The translations under genes and the position numbers were made by a program. Shown one piece after another: positions 16,127 to 25,764 of a stretch of DNA of 30,109 nt. This DNA is from SURF-24 sp964537965 (GTDB taxonomy: Bacteria; Bacteroidota; Ignavibacteria; Ignavibacteriales; SURF-24). Location: assembly GCA_964537965.1 (NCBI GenBank), contig CAZIDB010000029.1, forward strand, positions 1 through 30,109, given 5' to 3'. The notes under the pieces were generated by a model. That model did not search any database, was not told where the DNA came from, and was given only the letters and a program-made list of their open reading frames with translations. Within the stretch, counting starts at the first letter, position 1. Each line of letters opens with the position of its first letter.

Positions 16127-17164
16127 TCAATCAATTGTAATGAACGCTTTCATTACATCATCTTTATACCCGGAAACAAGTTCAAATGCTTTTTCTACTT
16201 CACTCATTGTAAATCTGTGCGTTGCCATAAAATCCATATTAATTTTTTCGCTTTGCAAAAGATCAATTGCTTTCTGAGTGCAATGAACCTGCCTCCTTAC
16301 ATTAATTATTGTGATTTCTTTCCTTCTTAATTCATGAATTGGGAATGATATTTTATCCACCTCAGGTATGCCGACAATTACAAGATTACCTCCGGGCTTT
16401 AGTAATTCAATTCCCTGCCGTACTGCATTAGGATCGCCACTGCATTCAAAAACTACATCCATCAAAAGAGGATTATGGTTTGTGATTTCTTTTACAACAT
16501 CCAAATGATCCGGGTTGCCGGTCCAGGTTGGATTTATTTTTCTCGAAAAGTCTAAGCGATAATCTAATTTGTCGGTCACATAAACACTATCAATATTCAT
16601 TGTGCCAAGTACAAGTAACACAGACAGACCAATCGGGCCAGCGCCGAGAATGGCTGCATTCATTTTATATTTAAGTTTAGCTCTTTCAACTGCGTAAACT
16701 CCGATTGCTAATGGTTCCGATAATGTTGCCTGTTCGTAAGTCATCGAATCACTTATTGGAAAACAACTTTTTTCTTTCATAACAATGTACTCGCTTAAGC
16801 AACCGTTAAGCTGTTTAGGGCAACCTAAAAACAATAAATTACGACAAGTATTTTCCCTTCCGGCTTTACACTGATCACAAACCCCGCAGGATACAGCCGG
16901 ATCGATTGCAACTCGTTGTCCTTCTTTTACCTTAGTTACATTCTTCCCAACTTTTTCAACAATGCCGGCGGCTTCATGTCCTATTGTAAAAGGATATTCA
17001 ACTACCTGCGAACCAATTCTTCCCGTGGTATAATAATGAATATCAGAGCCACATATTCCAACTGTTTTAATTCTAATTAATACATCATTCTCTTCTTTTA
17101 TTTCAGGAGCTGGAATATTTTTAATTTCAAACTTCTTTATTCCGGTTAATAATACAGTTCTCAT
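16127..17164 (-). CDS. Zinc-dependent polyol/alcohol dehydrogenase (sorbitol dehydrogenase-like MDR)
   Basis: 345 residues, the usual length for medium-chain zinc dehydrogenases. The catalytic zinc site is C38 (GICGSDIHYY), H63-E64 (IGHEAAG) and probably E150. The structural zinc site is complete with C93, C96, C99 and C107. The NAD(P)-binding fold begins at GAGPIG (174-179), with an acidic residue after the second strand (VTDK) favouring NAD. The GSDIHYY segment and the overall pattern match the sorbitol/L-iditol/xylitol and threonine dehydrogenase branch. The reaction would be oxidation of a polyol or secondary alcohol to the ketone in the cytoplasm. It stands alone between convergent and divergent neighbours, so the exact substrate cannot be told. 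Confidence 0.85.
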   Translation of the reverse strand: MRTVLLTGIKKFEIKNIPAPEIKEENDVLIRIKTVGICGSDIHYYTTGRIGSQVVEYPFTIGHEAAGIVEKVGKNVTKVKEGQRVAIDPAVSCGVCDQCKAGRENTCRNLLFLGCPKQLNGCLSEYIVMKEKSCFPISDSMTYEQATLSEPLAIGVYAVERAKLKYKMNAAILGAGPIGLSVLLVLGTMNIDSVYVTDKLDYRLDFSRKINPTWTGNPDHLDVVKEITNHNPLLMDVVFECSGDPNAVRQGIELLKPGGNLVIVGIPEVDKISFPIHELRRKEITIINVRRQVHCTQKAIDLLQSEKINMDFMATHRFTMSEVEKAFELVSGYKDDVMKAFITID

Positions 17165-17576
17165 TTTTATTCCTTTTAATATTCTTGAATGAAATTAATG
17201 CTGACAATTTTTAATGTTAAAATAAAATAAATTCTAATTCGGCAAACAAATTCGCTCGTAAAAAAAAATTTGTCATGCTATTTCATATTTCAGTAAAAAT
17301 TTTATCTTTAAATAAACAGACTGCTTCTTCAGCCATTTAGCAACTTAAAAATAATATAGATGAATATTTATCTGGAACTACGAAAAATTAGAGTGTGTTG
17401 ATTTATTAATATAAGCTGGAAGTTATAACCAGGTTTTTGATCCGTTTCAATTTATTCCGGTTATTATTTTTTTGAGAGGGCATAAAATATTTAAGGGATT
17501 ATTGACATTTGGTCATTTCGGTTTAGTTCTAATCAAATTTTTATCCGGGCTGGATAATTTATTTAAAGGAGGAATG
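17165..17576. other. Divergent region between dehydrogenase and efflux operon
   Basis: 412 bases of AT-rich sequence with no convincing gene. The frame of the TolC-like gene stays open back to a TTG at 17472, but the extension lacks the look of a signal peptide. A strong AAAGGAGG at 17565-17572 instead marks the real start. Promoters for both directions must lie here, but I see no operator-like inverted repeat or adjacent regulator gene. Confidence 0.5.
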
Positions 17577-19136
17577 ATGTATAGGGAACTAATTAGTTCT
17601 TTTATTCTATTTTTAATTTTTAATTCACCAGGAATATTAGCTCAAGTTTCTGTTAACCCAGACAGTGCTCTTCATAAAATTTTACTATCGCACACAGGCA
17701 CAAAACTTTCTCTTGCAGATGCGAAACAATCAGCATTGGAAAATGCTACTTCAGTTAAAGCAGCCGAAGCGCAATACTTAGCAGCTGTTGCAACAGTCCG
17801 CAGAGAATCCGGTTTTTTTGATCCCGAGTTCTTTTTCTCTTACAATTATGTTGATCAGAAGATGCCTGCCGCATCCTTTTTTGCCGGCGCTAATACTTTG
17901 TCTACACAACAAACAGATTATAAAACCGGTTTAAGGTTAAGCCTTCCTATTGGAACTCAGTTAGAGTTATCAATGAACGCTTCAAAGCTGAATACGAATT
18001 CTACTTTCGCATTTTTAAACCCTGAGTATGATACCTATGGAGCAATTAGTTTTCGTCAACCGCTGCTTGAAGGATTTTCTGCTTCTGCCAGAGAAAGACT
18101 TTCGATCGCTGAAAATCTGCTTGAAGTGAAAAAGAATTTTTATGATCAGCAAATGCTTGCAATAAATACAGCAGTAGAACGGGCTTACTGGGATTTGTAT
18201 GCGCTTGAAAGAAATTATGCGGTACAGGAACTTACAAGAGACGAAGCAAAAGCGTTATTACAAGAAGCAGAACTTAGAGCAAAATCCGGATTGGTTGGGC
18301 CAAACCAGGTTGCAAACGCTAAAACATTTTTAGCTCAGCAGGAATTATTATTGCTTGACAGTGAAGAACAATTAGATAAACAATCTGACCAGTTTGCAGC
18401 GTTAATAGGTAAAAAGCCCGGAGCAGGAACAATCCGTTTTATTCCAACTGATGAACCTTCATCAGATTATTCTGTAGAAAATGCAGATGTACTTGTTGAT
18501 TATTCACTCAACAGCAATCTTGATTTGCAGGCTGCAAAGAAAAATGTTGAATCAATAAACATCCAGGTTAGCTCAGCAAAATGGAAAGTGCTTCCAAGTT
18601 TAGATTTATTCGGCGCTTTGGGTGGAAACGGATTGACAGGTACACCCCAGGATGTTGTTTTTGGAGATCAGACTTTCCGTACATCACGCAGCGGAAGTTT
18701 TGGAGATGCCATTACACAACTTACTAAACGTGAATTCCCAAACTGGAGTATTGGTGTAGAACTTACTTTACCCATCGGTTTCCGCAGTAACTCTGCCGAG
18801 AAAGAAAGACTTGAAGCCGAAGGAATTAATGCACAGCAGATCTATATTGAATTATCACGCAGCCTTGAGGAACAGGTACGATCAGCCTGGCATGAATTAT
18901 CTCATGGTAAAAAAAGAATTGATGCTGCATTAGAAGGAGTAAAGGCAGCACAGGAACAAGTACGAATTGGTATGATTGAATTCCATAACGGAAAGTCGAC
19001 TGCATTTGAACTTGTAAGACTTGGAGCTGATTTTGCAACTGCCCAGCAGCGTTACTCGGAAGCATTGGTTAAAACTGCAAAAGCAGCTGCCTTGCTTAAG
19101 CAGCTTACATCCGGAAAATATACCGGTAAAATTTAA
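17577..19136 (+). CDS. TolC-like outer-membrane efflux protein
   Basis: Start chosen at the second of two consecutive ATGs (17577), four bases after AAAGGAGG, giving 519 residues and a proper signal peptide (about 1-23, ending GILAQ). The mature part has the OEP/TolC repeat layout. The first half has the helix LSLADAKQSALENATSVKAAEAQYL and the strands around FRQPLLEG. In the second half, long helices with heptad Ala/Gln (about 180-260) precede a repeat of the same pattern (DLQAAKKNVESINIQVSSAKW, then PIGFRS...EEQVRSAWHELSHG). It forms the outer-membrane exit duct as a trimer. It is the first gene of a three-gene operon with the adaptor (15 bp downstream) and the RND pump. Substrate unknown. 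Confidence 0.9.
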   Translation: MYRELISSFILFLIFNSPGILAQVSVNPDSALHKILLSHTGTKLSLADAKQSALENATSVKAAEAQYLAAVATVRRESGFFDPEFFFSYNYVDQKMPAASFFAGANTLSTQQTDYKTGLRLSLPIGTQLELSMNASKLNTNSTFAFLNPEYDTYGAISFRQPLLEGFSASARERLSIAENLLEVKKNFYDQQMLAINTAVERAYWDLYALERNYAVQELTRDEAKALLQEAELRAKSGLVGPNQVANAKTFLAQQELLLLDSEEQLDKQSDQFAALIGKKPGAGTIRFIPTDEPSSDYSVENADVLVDYSLNSNLDLQAAKKNVESINIQVSSAKWKVLPSLDLFGALGGNGLTGTPQDVVFGDQTFRTSRSGSFGDAITQLTKREFPNWSIGVELTLPIGFRSNSAEKERLEAEGINAQQIYIELSRSLEEQVRSAWHELSHGKKRIDAALEGVKAAQEQVRIGMIEFHNGKSTAFELVRLGADFATAQQRYSEALVKTAKAAALLKQLTSGKYTGKI

Positions 19137-19151
19137 TTTGAAAGGAATAAT

Positions 19152-20255
19152 ATGATACGTACAAAAAATAAAATAAGTTCGGTTTACAACGCAATGCCAA
19201 GGCTGTTATTATTTATTAATATTTTGATCTCTTCTTTTATTCTTGTTAGCTGCTCTAAGCAGCAGCAGTCAGCCGGAGGATTCTCAATGCCTCCTATGCC
19301 GGTAGAAGTTGCAGACGTTAAAGTGCAGAAGGTTGCAGATCAATTTGAAGCAGTGGGATCAATTGAAGCATTAGAATCGATTTCAGTAGTTTCGGAAATT
19401 GATGGTACTGTAATTAAACTTCCATTTGAAGAAGGAGCTTTCATTAAAAAAGGAGATCTGATTGCACAATTGGATGATTCACAGCTTGCCGCAGAAGTTA
19501 AACGCAGTGAAGCTTTGTTTGAACAAAGCAAATCTAACTATGACAGGATGAAATCAATTGTTGATCAGAAAGCTGGTACACAACAGGATCTTGATGATGC
19601 AAATGCAGCATTACATGTAGCAGATGCCAATCTTGCACTTGCCAAAGCACGATTTTCCAAAACAAGAATTACTGCTCCTTTTGATGGAATGATTGGCGCT
19701 CGAAATGTTAGTGTGGGTACTTTCCTAAGAACCGGGCAGGCGATAACTGAACTTGCAAATATTCATGAAATTCGTGTAAACTTTTCTGCACCGGAAAGTT
19801 TTCTATCTCAGCTTAACCGCGGTGCAGCAGTTACGGTCTCAACGCCTGTTTATAAAGATCATACGGTACAGGGTAAAATAATTGTAATTGAACCCGTGCT
19901 TAATGAATTGACAAGAAATGCGAAAATTATTGCCCGTGTTTCTAACCCCGGACAAAAATTTCTACCGGGAATGTCGGCAAATGTTTCTGCAGTCTTAAGT
20001 GAGCATGCGAATGCAGTAACAATCCCTAATGAGGCTGTTTTCGCAAATGGCGATCAATCATTTGTGTTTGTAGTAAAACCGGAAGGTAATGTTACAAAGG
20101 TACCGATTACACTTGGTTTGCAGTTGGCAGACGTAGTTGAAGTTACAAGTGGATTGGAAAACGGGATGCAGGTTGTTAAAGCCGGTCATCAAAAATTATT
20201 TGAAGGCGCTAAGATAATGCCGGTAAATTCAAATAAAGAGTTAAGCAGTAAATAA
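19152..20255 (+). CDS. RND efflux periplasmic adaptor (membrane fusion) lipoprotein
   Basis: 367 residues. A lipoprotein signal ends in LVSC with C34 as the likely lipidation site. The lipoyl half-motif EIDGTVIKLPFEEGAFIKKGD (about 82-102) and its second half APFDGMIGARNVSVGTFLRTG (from about 175) bracket an alpha-hairpin (about 112-170). Beta-barrel and membrane-proximal domains follow (VSTPVYKDHTVQGKI, FLPGMSANVSAVL, VTIPNEAVF). The protein links the TolC-like duct to the pump in the periplasm. The N-terminus has a 20-residue basic stretch before the hydrophobic core. An internal ATG (M15) could be the true start, but GAAAGGAATA lies just upstream of the first ATG. It lies 15 bp after the TolC-like gene. 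Confidence 0.92.
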   Translation: MIRTKNKISSVYNAMPRLLLFINILISSFILVSCSKQQQSAGGFSMPPMPVEVADVKVQKVADQFEAVGSIEALESISVVSEIDGTVIKLPFEEGAFIKKGDLIAQLDDSQLAAEVKRSEALFEQSKSNYDRMKSIVDQKAGTQQDLDDANAALHVADANLALAKARFSKTRITAPFDGMIGARNVSVGTFLRTGQAITELANIHEIRVNFSAPESFLSQLNRGAAVTVSTPVYKDHTVQGKIIVIEPVLNELTRNAKIIARVSNPGQKFLPGMSANVSAVLSEHANAVTIPNEAVFANGDQSFVFVVKPEGNVTKVPITLGLQLADVVEVTSGLENGMQVVKAGHQKLFEGAKIMPVNSNKELSSK

Positions 20256-20323
20256 TATTTTGTTGAAGTAAAAGAAAATGAAACGTAAGAACTGTTTACT
20301 TTTTCTTAACGAAAGGAACTGAT

Positions 20324-23300
20324 ATGAAACTTAGTGATATATCCATTAATCGCCCCGTATTGGCAACTGTTATGAGTCTGGCAATATTGTTATTCGGAAT
20401 AATTGCCTTCTTCCTATTACCAGTACGTGAATATCCGGATATTGATCCCCCGATAATTTCTGTTGTATCACTTTACAGAGGTGCAAGCCCCAGCGTGGTT
20501 GAAACAGAAATAACAAACATTCTGGAAGAACAATTTGCTACACTTGAAGGAGTAAAAACAATTACTTCATCAAGCCGGGAAGAAGGTTCTGTTATTACAA
20601 TTGAATTTGAATTGAACCGTAATGTTGATGAAGCGGCAAATGATGTTCGTGACAGAGTATCACGTATAAGAGGAACACTCCCCCGGGAAATTGAAGATCC
20701 GATTATTTCCAAGGTTGATGCTAATGCCCAGCCCATAGTCTGGCTTGCTCTTTCAAGCGAAACTCATTCAGGACTTGAGATAAGCGACGTAGCAGAGAAA
20801 ATATTAAAAGAAAAGTTTCAACGTTTACCCGGAGTTGGTTCTGTTTTTATAGCAGGCGAAAGACGTTATGCAATGCGCGTTTGGTTAGATCCGCTTCGTA
20901 TGGCATCTCATGGTTTAACTACGCAGGATATAGAAGCTGCAATACGTGGAGAAAATGCCGAGATACCGGGGGGAAGAGTTGAAGGTTCGAAAAGAGAATT
21001 CGCTGTCCGTACAAGAGGAGAATTAGCAAAGCCCGAAGAGTTCGGAGCAATTATTATTTCACACAAAGATAATGATGTTGTCCGGCTTAGAGACGTTGCC
21101 GATGTAACTGTTGGAGCAGAAAATGAGCGGACTGCAGTTCGTTTTAATGGCAATCAAACAGTTGGACTTGGAATTGTTAAGCAATCCAAAGCAAGTACAG
21201 TTGATGTAGCAGCAGAAGTAAGAAAAGCTCTTCCGGAATTATCAGCATTACTGCCTAAGGGAATGAAAATAGATGTTGCTTATGATTCAGCAGATTTTAT
21301 AAATGAATCAATTAATGAAGTACAGGAAACATTAATAATTGCCGTTTTGCTTGTAATACTTGTTGTACTGGCATTTCTAAAAAGTTTTCGTGCTACAATT
21401 ATTCCTACCCTGGCAATCCCAATTTCAATTATAGGAACGTTTGCAGTTATTTACTTTGCCGGATTCACGATTAACATTTTAACTTTACTTGCATTAGTTC
21501 TTGCAATTGGATTAGTAGTTGATGATGCAATTGTTGTTCTTGAGAATATCTATCGTCATATGGAAATGGGAAAATCCCGATGGCAGGCCGCTATGGATGG
21601 CAGTAAAGAAATTGGTTTTGCTGTTATTGCAACTACAATAGCACTTGTTGCTGTTTTCATTCCTCTTGCTTTCCTAACAGGTTCGGTCGGACGATTGTTT
21701 AATGAATTTGGATTATCAGTTGCTGTTGCAGTTTTAATTTCAGGATTTGTTGCTCTTACTTTAACTCCAATGATTTCATCACAAATTCTTAGACCGCTAC
21801 ATGGAACAAGCAAAAGCTGGGCATCAAGATCGTTCGATACATTTTTTGACTTTCTTAACCGGTTCTATGAAAGACTGTTGAGAGGAACATTAAGAAGAAG
21901 ATTGATAACAGTACTTGGCGGGTTTGGTATAATAGCGTTAAGCTATTTTATTTTTACAAGTTTGCCAAGTGAGCTTGTCCCAACTGAAGATCGCGGAATT
22001 GGATTTGGAATTGTAATTGCTCCGGAAGGTGCTACATTGGATTATACTGATGGCTACGTCCGTGAGATTGAAAAACGATTGTTAGCTTTACCTGAACGAC
22101 GAGGACTTTTTACTGCAACAGGTTTGGGTTTTGAAGGTCCAGGAAACGTAACAAATAGTTTTATGTTTCTTAATTTAAAACCACGTGATGAAAGAGATAA
22201 ATCCCAACAACAAATTATACAGGAATTATTTCCTCAGATGATTTCTATTCCTGGAGTTCTTGCATTTATAGTCAATCCACCAACGTTGGGAGCAGATGCA
22301 TCAGCAAATCCGGTTAATTATGTGCTTCAGGCAGATTCATATGATGAACTAAATCAAGCTGTAGGTATAATGATGAGCGAAGCGTCCAAACTTGGTTATT
22401 TAATAAATATGGATAGCGACCTTCGCTTAAATAAACCTCAACTTGATATTCATATCGACCGTGAACGGGCTTCAGGCTTAGGTGTTTCTGTTGCAGATAT
22501 CGGATCAACATTAGAAACATTTTTAGGTGGGCGTGCAGTAACAAATTTTAAAAGAGGCACAAAACAGTACGACGTTATTCTTCAGATGAAGCCTCAATCA
22601 AGAGCCACACCGGAAGCAATTCAGAATCTTTATATACGTGGTAATGGTGGTTTGGTACAACTTGCAAATGTTGTTAAAGTAGAAAAGACCGTTGCAGCAA
22701 AAGAATTAAATCATTATAACCGTATTAGGTCTGCAACAATTTCTGCCAGCCTTGCGCCGGGAATGACTTTAGGTAATGCACTTGATGATCTTGACAGAAT
22801 TGCCGCAGAAAAACTTCCTGCCGGAGTTAAACATGATTATGCCGGGCAATCACTTGAATACAAAAGCTCAAGTACAAGTCTGTACATAATGTTCCTGCTT
22901 GCGATAGTATTTATTTATCTTGTTCTTTCGGCTCAGTTTGAAAGTTTCATTCATCCCTTTACAATTTTATTATCTGTTCCACTGGCTGTCTTCGGAGCAT
23001 TGTTAACGCTTTATATTTTTGGTCAAAGTCTTAATATTTATTCCCAGATTGGATTGATAATGCTTGTAGGACTTGTAACGAAAAATGCAATTCTGATTGT
23101 TGAATTTGCAAACCAATTAAGAGAGCAAGGCAATACCATAATGGAATCAATTATTCAGGCAGCAACCATAAGGTTAAGACCAATATTGATGACTTCATTC
23201 GCAACCATTTTCGGAATACTTCCAATTGCAATCGGTTTAGGTGCCGGTGCTGAATCAAGACGACCTTTGGGTTTGGCAGTTGTTGGCGGTATGTTATTTT

Positions 23301-23440
23301 CTACATTTTTAACGTTGGTAATTGTTCCAGTAGTTTACACTTTGCTTTCCCGTGAAAAAGCAGTTGAGAAAGAAACAGAAAAACAGCGCTACGATTCTGA
23401 TATAGATGGACAAATGATTGGAGAAGAGTTTGCAAAATGA
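20324..23440 (+). CDS. RND-family multidrug efflux pump (AcrB/MexF-like, HAE1)
   Basis: The 1038 residues match the full length of AcrB-type pumps. TM1 lies at about 13-32, followed by the PDIDPPIISV periplasmic porter entry. The proton relay is present: D400 and D401 in GLVVDDAIVVLENI (TM4) and K920 in LVGLVTKNAILIVEFA (TM10). The second half starts with a new TM and porter region, and the C-terminal helices end with PVVYTLLSRE. The pump works as an inner-membrane trimer driven by the proton gradient. Only one pump gene is present, so it is probably a homotrimer. It starts 68 bp after the adaptor, with GAAAGGAACTGAT before the ATG. Substrates cannot be read from the sequence; drugs, dyes or lipids are all possible. 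No local TetR-type regulator is seen. Confidence 0.95.
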   Translation: MKLSDISINRPVLATVMSLAILLFGIIAFFLLPVREYPDIDPPIISVVSLYRGASPSVVETEITNILEEQFATLEGVKTITSSSREEGSVITIEFELNRNVDEAANDVRDRVSRIRGTLPREIEDPIISKVDANAQPIVWLALSSETHSGLEISDVAEKILKEKFQRLPGVGSVFIAGERRYAMRVWLDPLRMASHGLTTQDIEAAIRGENAEIPGGRVEGSKREFAVRTRGELAKPEEFGAIIISHKDNDVVRLRDVADVTVGAENERTAVRFNGNQTVGLGIVKQSKASTVDVAAEVRKALPELSALLPKGMKIDVAYDSADFINESINEVQETLIIAVLLVILVVLAFLKSFRATIIPTLAIPISIIGTFAVIYFAGFTINILTLLALVLAIGLVVDDAIVVLENIYRHMEMGKSRWQAAMDGSKEIGFAVIATTIALVAVFIPLAFLTGSVGRLFNEFGLSVAVAVLISGFVALTLTPMISSQILRPLHGTSKSWASRSFDTFFDFLNRFYERLLRGTLRRRLITVLGGFGIIALSYFIFTSLPSELVPTEDRGIGFGIVIAPEGATLDYTDGYVREIEKRLLALPERRGLFTATGLGFEGPGNVTNSFMFLNLKPRDERDKSQQQIIQELFPQMISIPGVLAFIVNPPTLGADASANPVNYVLQADSYDELNQAVGIMMSEASKLGYLINMDSDLRLNKPQLDIHIDRERASGLGVSVADIGSTLETFLGGRAVTNFKRGTKQYDVILQMKPQSRATPEAIQNLYIRGNGGLVQLANVVKVEKTVAAKELNHYNRIRSATISASLAPGMTLGNALDDLDRIAAEKLPAGVKHDYAGQSLEYKSSSTSLYIMFLLAIVFIYLVLSAQFESFIHPFTILLSVPLAVFGALLTLYIFGQSLNIYSQIGLIMLVGLVTKNAILIVEFANQLREQGNTIMESIIQAATIRLRPILMTSFATIFGILPIAIGLGAGAESRRPLGLAVVGGMLFSTFLTLVIVPVVYTLLSREKAVEKETEKQRYDSDIDGQMIGEEFAK

Positions 23441-23598
23441 GACTTGATTCTGAAAGTTTAAAGCTAAGTTGTTGTTGCTCGATTCCTGAATTATGATATT
23501 TGTATGATTGTATGTTTATATGGTACAACCATCTTTCATGCAATCATTCAGATATCTTACTTCAGACAATTACAACACAACGTTCGCTCTTTCATTAT

Positions 23599-24224
23599 TC
23601 AATCACGCTTACTTTTTTCATCACTTAAAATACGCAAGTATGTTGCTATTTGTCCCCTATGATGAATTTCATGATCTAGATTTCTTCTTAGAATTAACCA
23701 CATTATACTTACTTCTTCACTATAGCTATCATCAAATATTTTTGCTTCAAGCGCTTCTGGCCCAAGCGAATCGATCATTTTTATTTTTGCTTCAAGCGAA
23801 TCTTTCAGTTTAAAAATGAGCTTGTTAAACTGTTCCCTTGTAAAGGTCAAGCCTTCAACATTGTGGGTTTCAATGGAATTAATAAACGGATTTTGGATTT
23901 TTTCACATAACCAATAATCAAGGTCAATCAAATGTTTTGTAATTTGTGCAAAGGATAAAGAACTTTCGCTTACCTTCCAGTTCTCNNNNNNNNNNNNNNN
24001 NNNNNNNNNNNNNNNNNNNNNNNNNNNNNNNNNNNNNNNNNNNNNNNNNNNNNNNNNNNNNNNNNNNNNNNNNNNNNNNNNNNNNAATGTTTTGTAATTT
24101 GTGCAAAGGATAAAGAACTTTCGCTTACCTTCCAGTTCTCGTAACCTTCGGGTACTTTAATTAATCTTTTAATAGTTGATTCCCTTGCTGCTATAGAAAA
24201 CTGCTTTAATATTTTCTTAATCAT
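23599..24224 (-). CDS. DinB-family protein (split by a false scaffold gap)
   Basis: Reading from GGAGG and ATG at 24224, the frame runs into the 100-N gap. The 55 bases before and after the gap are identical. Removing the N run and one copy leaves 471 bases, an intact 156-residue protein. It shows the DinB four-helix metal fold: H46 in FAQITKHLIDLDYWL, then H133 and H137 in DHEIHHRGQIATYLR, the usual three-His metal site. DinB/YfiT-type proteins include thiol transferases that use low-molecular-weight thiols and metal-dependent hydrolases; the exact reaction here is unknown. It is convergent with the RND pump gene and divergent from the beta-lactamase-like gene. Confidence 0.88.
23931..24140. 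repeat. 55-bp identical flanks around a scaffold gap (assembly seam)
   Basis: Bases 23931-23985 and 24086-24140 are identical over 55 positions and sit exactly at both edges of the 100-N run 23986-24085. This is the signature of two contigs that share a k-mer-length end and were joined with placeholder N instead of being overlapped. It is not a biological repeat, since collapsing it restores the DinB reading frame. Confidence 0.93.
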
Positions 24225-24577
24225 TTATTCCTCCAATAACATTTTTATGTTTGACACAATAAATTTTGCATCATTAAAGCCAAAGCCATCACATAGAATG
24301 GGCTCTCAAAAAGGAATGTTTTTTTTAGAATACTTATTAGGATAATTAACTTTTGCCCTAACATAATTTATTTGTAATAGTTAATCAAGATGTATTTTTC
24401 TTCTAACATTTCTAAATTAAAGAAAAGGATAACATTTCTATATTGATAACACATTTAATAATTGATCTACTATAAATTTTTATTGCACTAAAAAAACAAA
24501 AACTATAACTTTTAGAGGCATATAGGAAGAAATGTTGTAAGTCTGAGTTGAGTTTAGTATTTATTTAAAGGTGAACT
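24225..24577. other. Divergent intergenic region, no gene seen
   Basis: 353 bases, strongly AT-rich, between the DinB-like and the beta-lactamase-like genes. No open frame, RNA-like fold or clear repeat was noticed. Promoters for both directions must lie here but no confident motif is seen. Confidence 0.45.
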
Positions 24578-25684
24578 GTGATTAACCGGAAAATAATTTC
24601 ACTTGCACTTGTTTTGACCTTTATAGTCTTTTCAGGTTGTTCTAAAGACAATAGACCCTTAGAACAAAAATTGCAATCTGCTTTATTAGATAACTTAGAA
24701 AGCTATAATGTTAAAGGTGCATCGGTTGCTATTATTCTTCCCAATCAAAAACTTATAACTGTTACAGCCGGTTTTTCCCACGATACTGTAAAGATAAAAC
24801 CTGATATGTTTTTTGCAACTGGCAGCATAACAAAAAATGTTGTAGCTACGCTTACATTTAAACTTGCCGAGCAAGGTTTGCTTTCTATTAACGACTCCAT
24901 ATCAAAATGGCTACCTAAATATCCTTATGTGGACAGCACAATAACAATTAAACAATTGCTCCATCATGAAAGTGGTTTATATATGTTTTGGGAGAACCAG
25001 AAACTCTGGGATGATTTGATTAAATATCGTGATAGTATTTTTACTCCGGATGTGGTTTTATCTTATATCAAAGAACCGTATTTCAAACCGGGTAAAGGAT
25101 TCCGTTACTCAAATACAAACTACCTTTTACTTGCTTTAGTAATTAAAAAGGCCACTGGGTCAAATCTATCGACTGAATTCAAAAAACTTTTATGGGAACC
25201 GCTGAATCTTAAAGAAGTATATTTATCGCAGGAAGAAGAATTGCCCTCTAACCTGGCTCACGTCTGGGGAGATAATTTTGAAAAAGATGGTTCGTTCAGG
25301 GATATCACTTTTCTTCCAAGGGTTTCTCATGAAAGCATCACTTATGGTTCATCCGGAATTTTTATAACTGCTAAGGATCTTGCCCTCTGGTGCTACTCTC
25401 TTTTTAATGGAAAAGTACTGGAAAAATCTTCTATGAAACAAATGTTAGATTTTAATAAAGATGGTTATGGACTTGGAGTTCATCTGTTTAATAAAAGTAT
25501 TACTGATGGTGAAATAGTATATGGACACGGCGGAGCAAATATTGGGACTTGTGCATATATGGCCTATTTACCCGAATATAAGGTTAGTATCGTTCTAATG
25601 ATAAATGCATTTATTGGAGGCTGTCTGGATGACATGCTCGAAGATGTAATAGAAATTCTAGTTGATAACATAAATAAAGGATAA
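24578..25684 (+). CDS. Serine beta-lactamase-like lipoprotein (class C/S12 peptidase family)
   Basis: Starts at GTG (24578), five bases after AAAGGTG-type sequence; 368 residues. A lipoprotein signal ends FSGC with C21. The active-site set of the beta-lactamase/DD-peptidase fold is present: S83-x-x-K86 (TGSITKN), Y177-S-N179 (FRYSNTN) and H316-G-G (YGHGGANIG), in place of KTG. This pattern belongs to the S12 group (class C beta-lactamases, D-aminopeptidases, esterases and PBP4*-like proteins). It is probably anchored on the periplasmic side of a membrane. Without a KTG motif, an esterase or peptidase role is as likely as antibiotic hydrolysis. The 60-aa gene follows 80 bp downstream on the same strand. 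Confidence 0.88.
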   Translation: MINRKIISLALVLTFIVFSGCSKDNRPLEQKLQSALLDNLESYNVKGASVAIILPNQKLITVTAGFSHDTVKIKPDMFFATGSITKNVVATLTFKLAEQGLLSINDSISKWLPKYPYVDSTITIKQLLHHESGLYMFWENQKLWDDLIKYRDSIFTPDVVLSYIKEPYFKPGKGFRYSNTNYLLLALVIKKATGSNLSTEFKKLLWEPLNLKEVYLSQEEELPSNLAHVWGDNFEKDGSFRDITFLPRVSHESITYGSSGIFITAKDLALWCYSLFNGKVLEKSSMKQMLDFNKDGYGLGVHLFNKSITDGEIVYGHGGANIGTCAYMAYLPEYKVSIVLMINAFIGGCLDDMLEDVIEILVDNINKG

Positions 25685-25764
25685 AATCATTCTCAAGCTT
25701 GTATTGATTGATCAAATTATGAATATGGAAGTAATTTACATTAGCGTCATTTAGGAGGTTTAAA

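Noticed and set aside
16067..16330. Plus-strand 87-codon frame overlapping the dehydrogenase
   Set aside because: Antisense shadow of a well-supported gene. Composition is Phe/Tyr/Cys-rich, as expected from reverse reading.
23508..23813. Plus-strand 101-codon frame opposite the DinB gene
   Set aside because: Shadow of the DinB coding strand without ribosome binding site or recognisable motif.
23931..24140. A true 55-bp direct repeat or recombination site
   Set aside because: The copies sit exactly at the edges of an N run, and collapsing them restores an intact DinB gene, so it is an assembly artefact.
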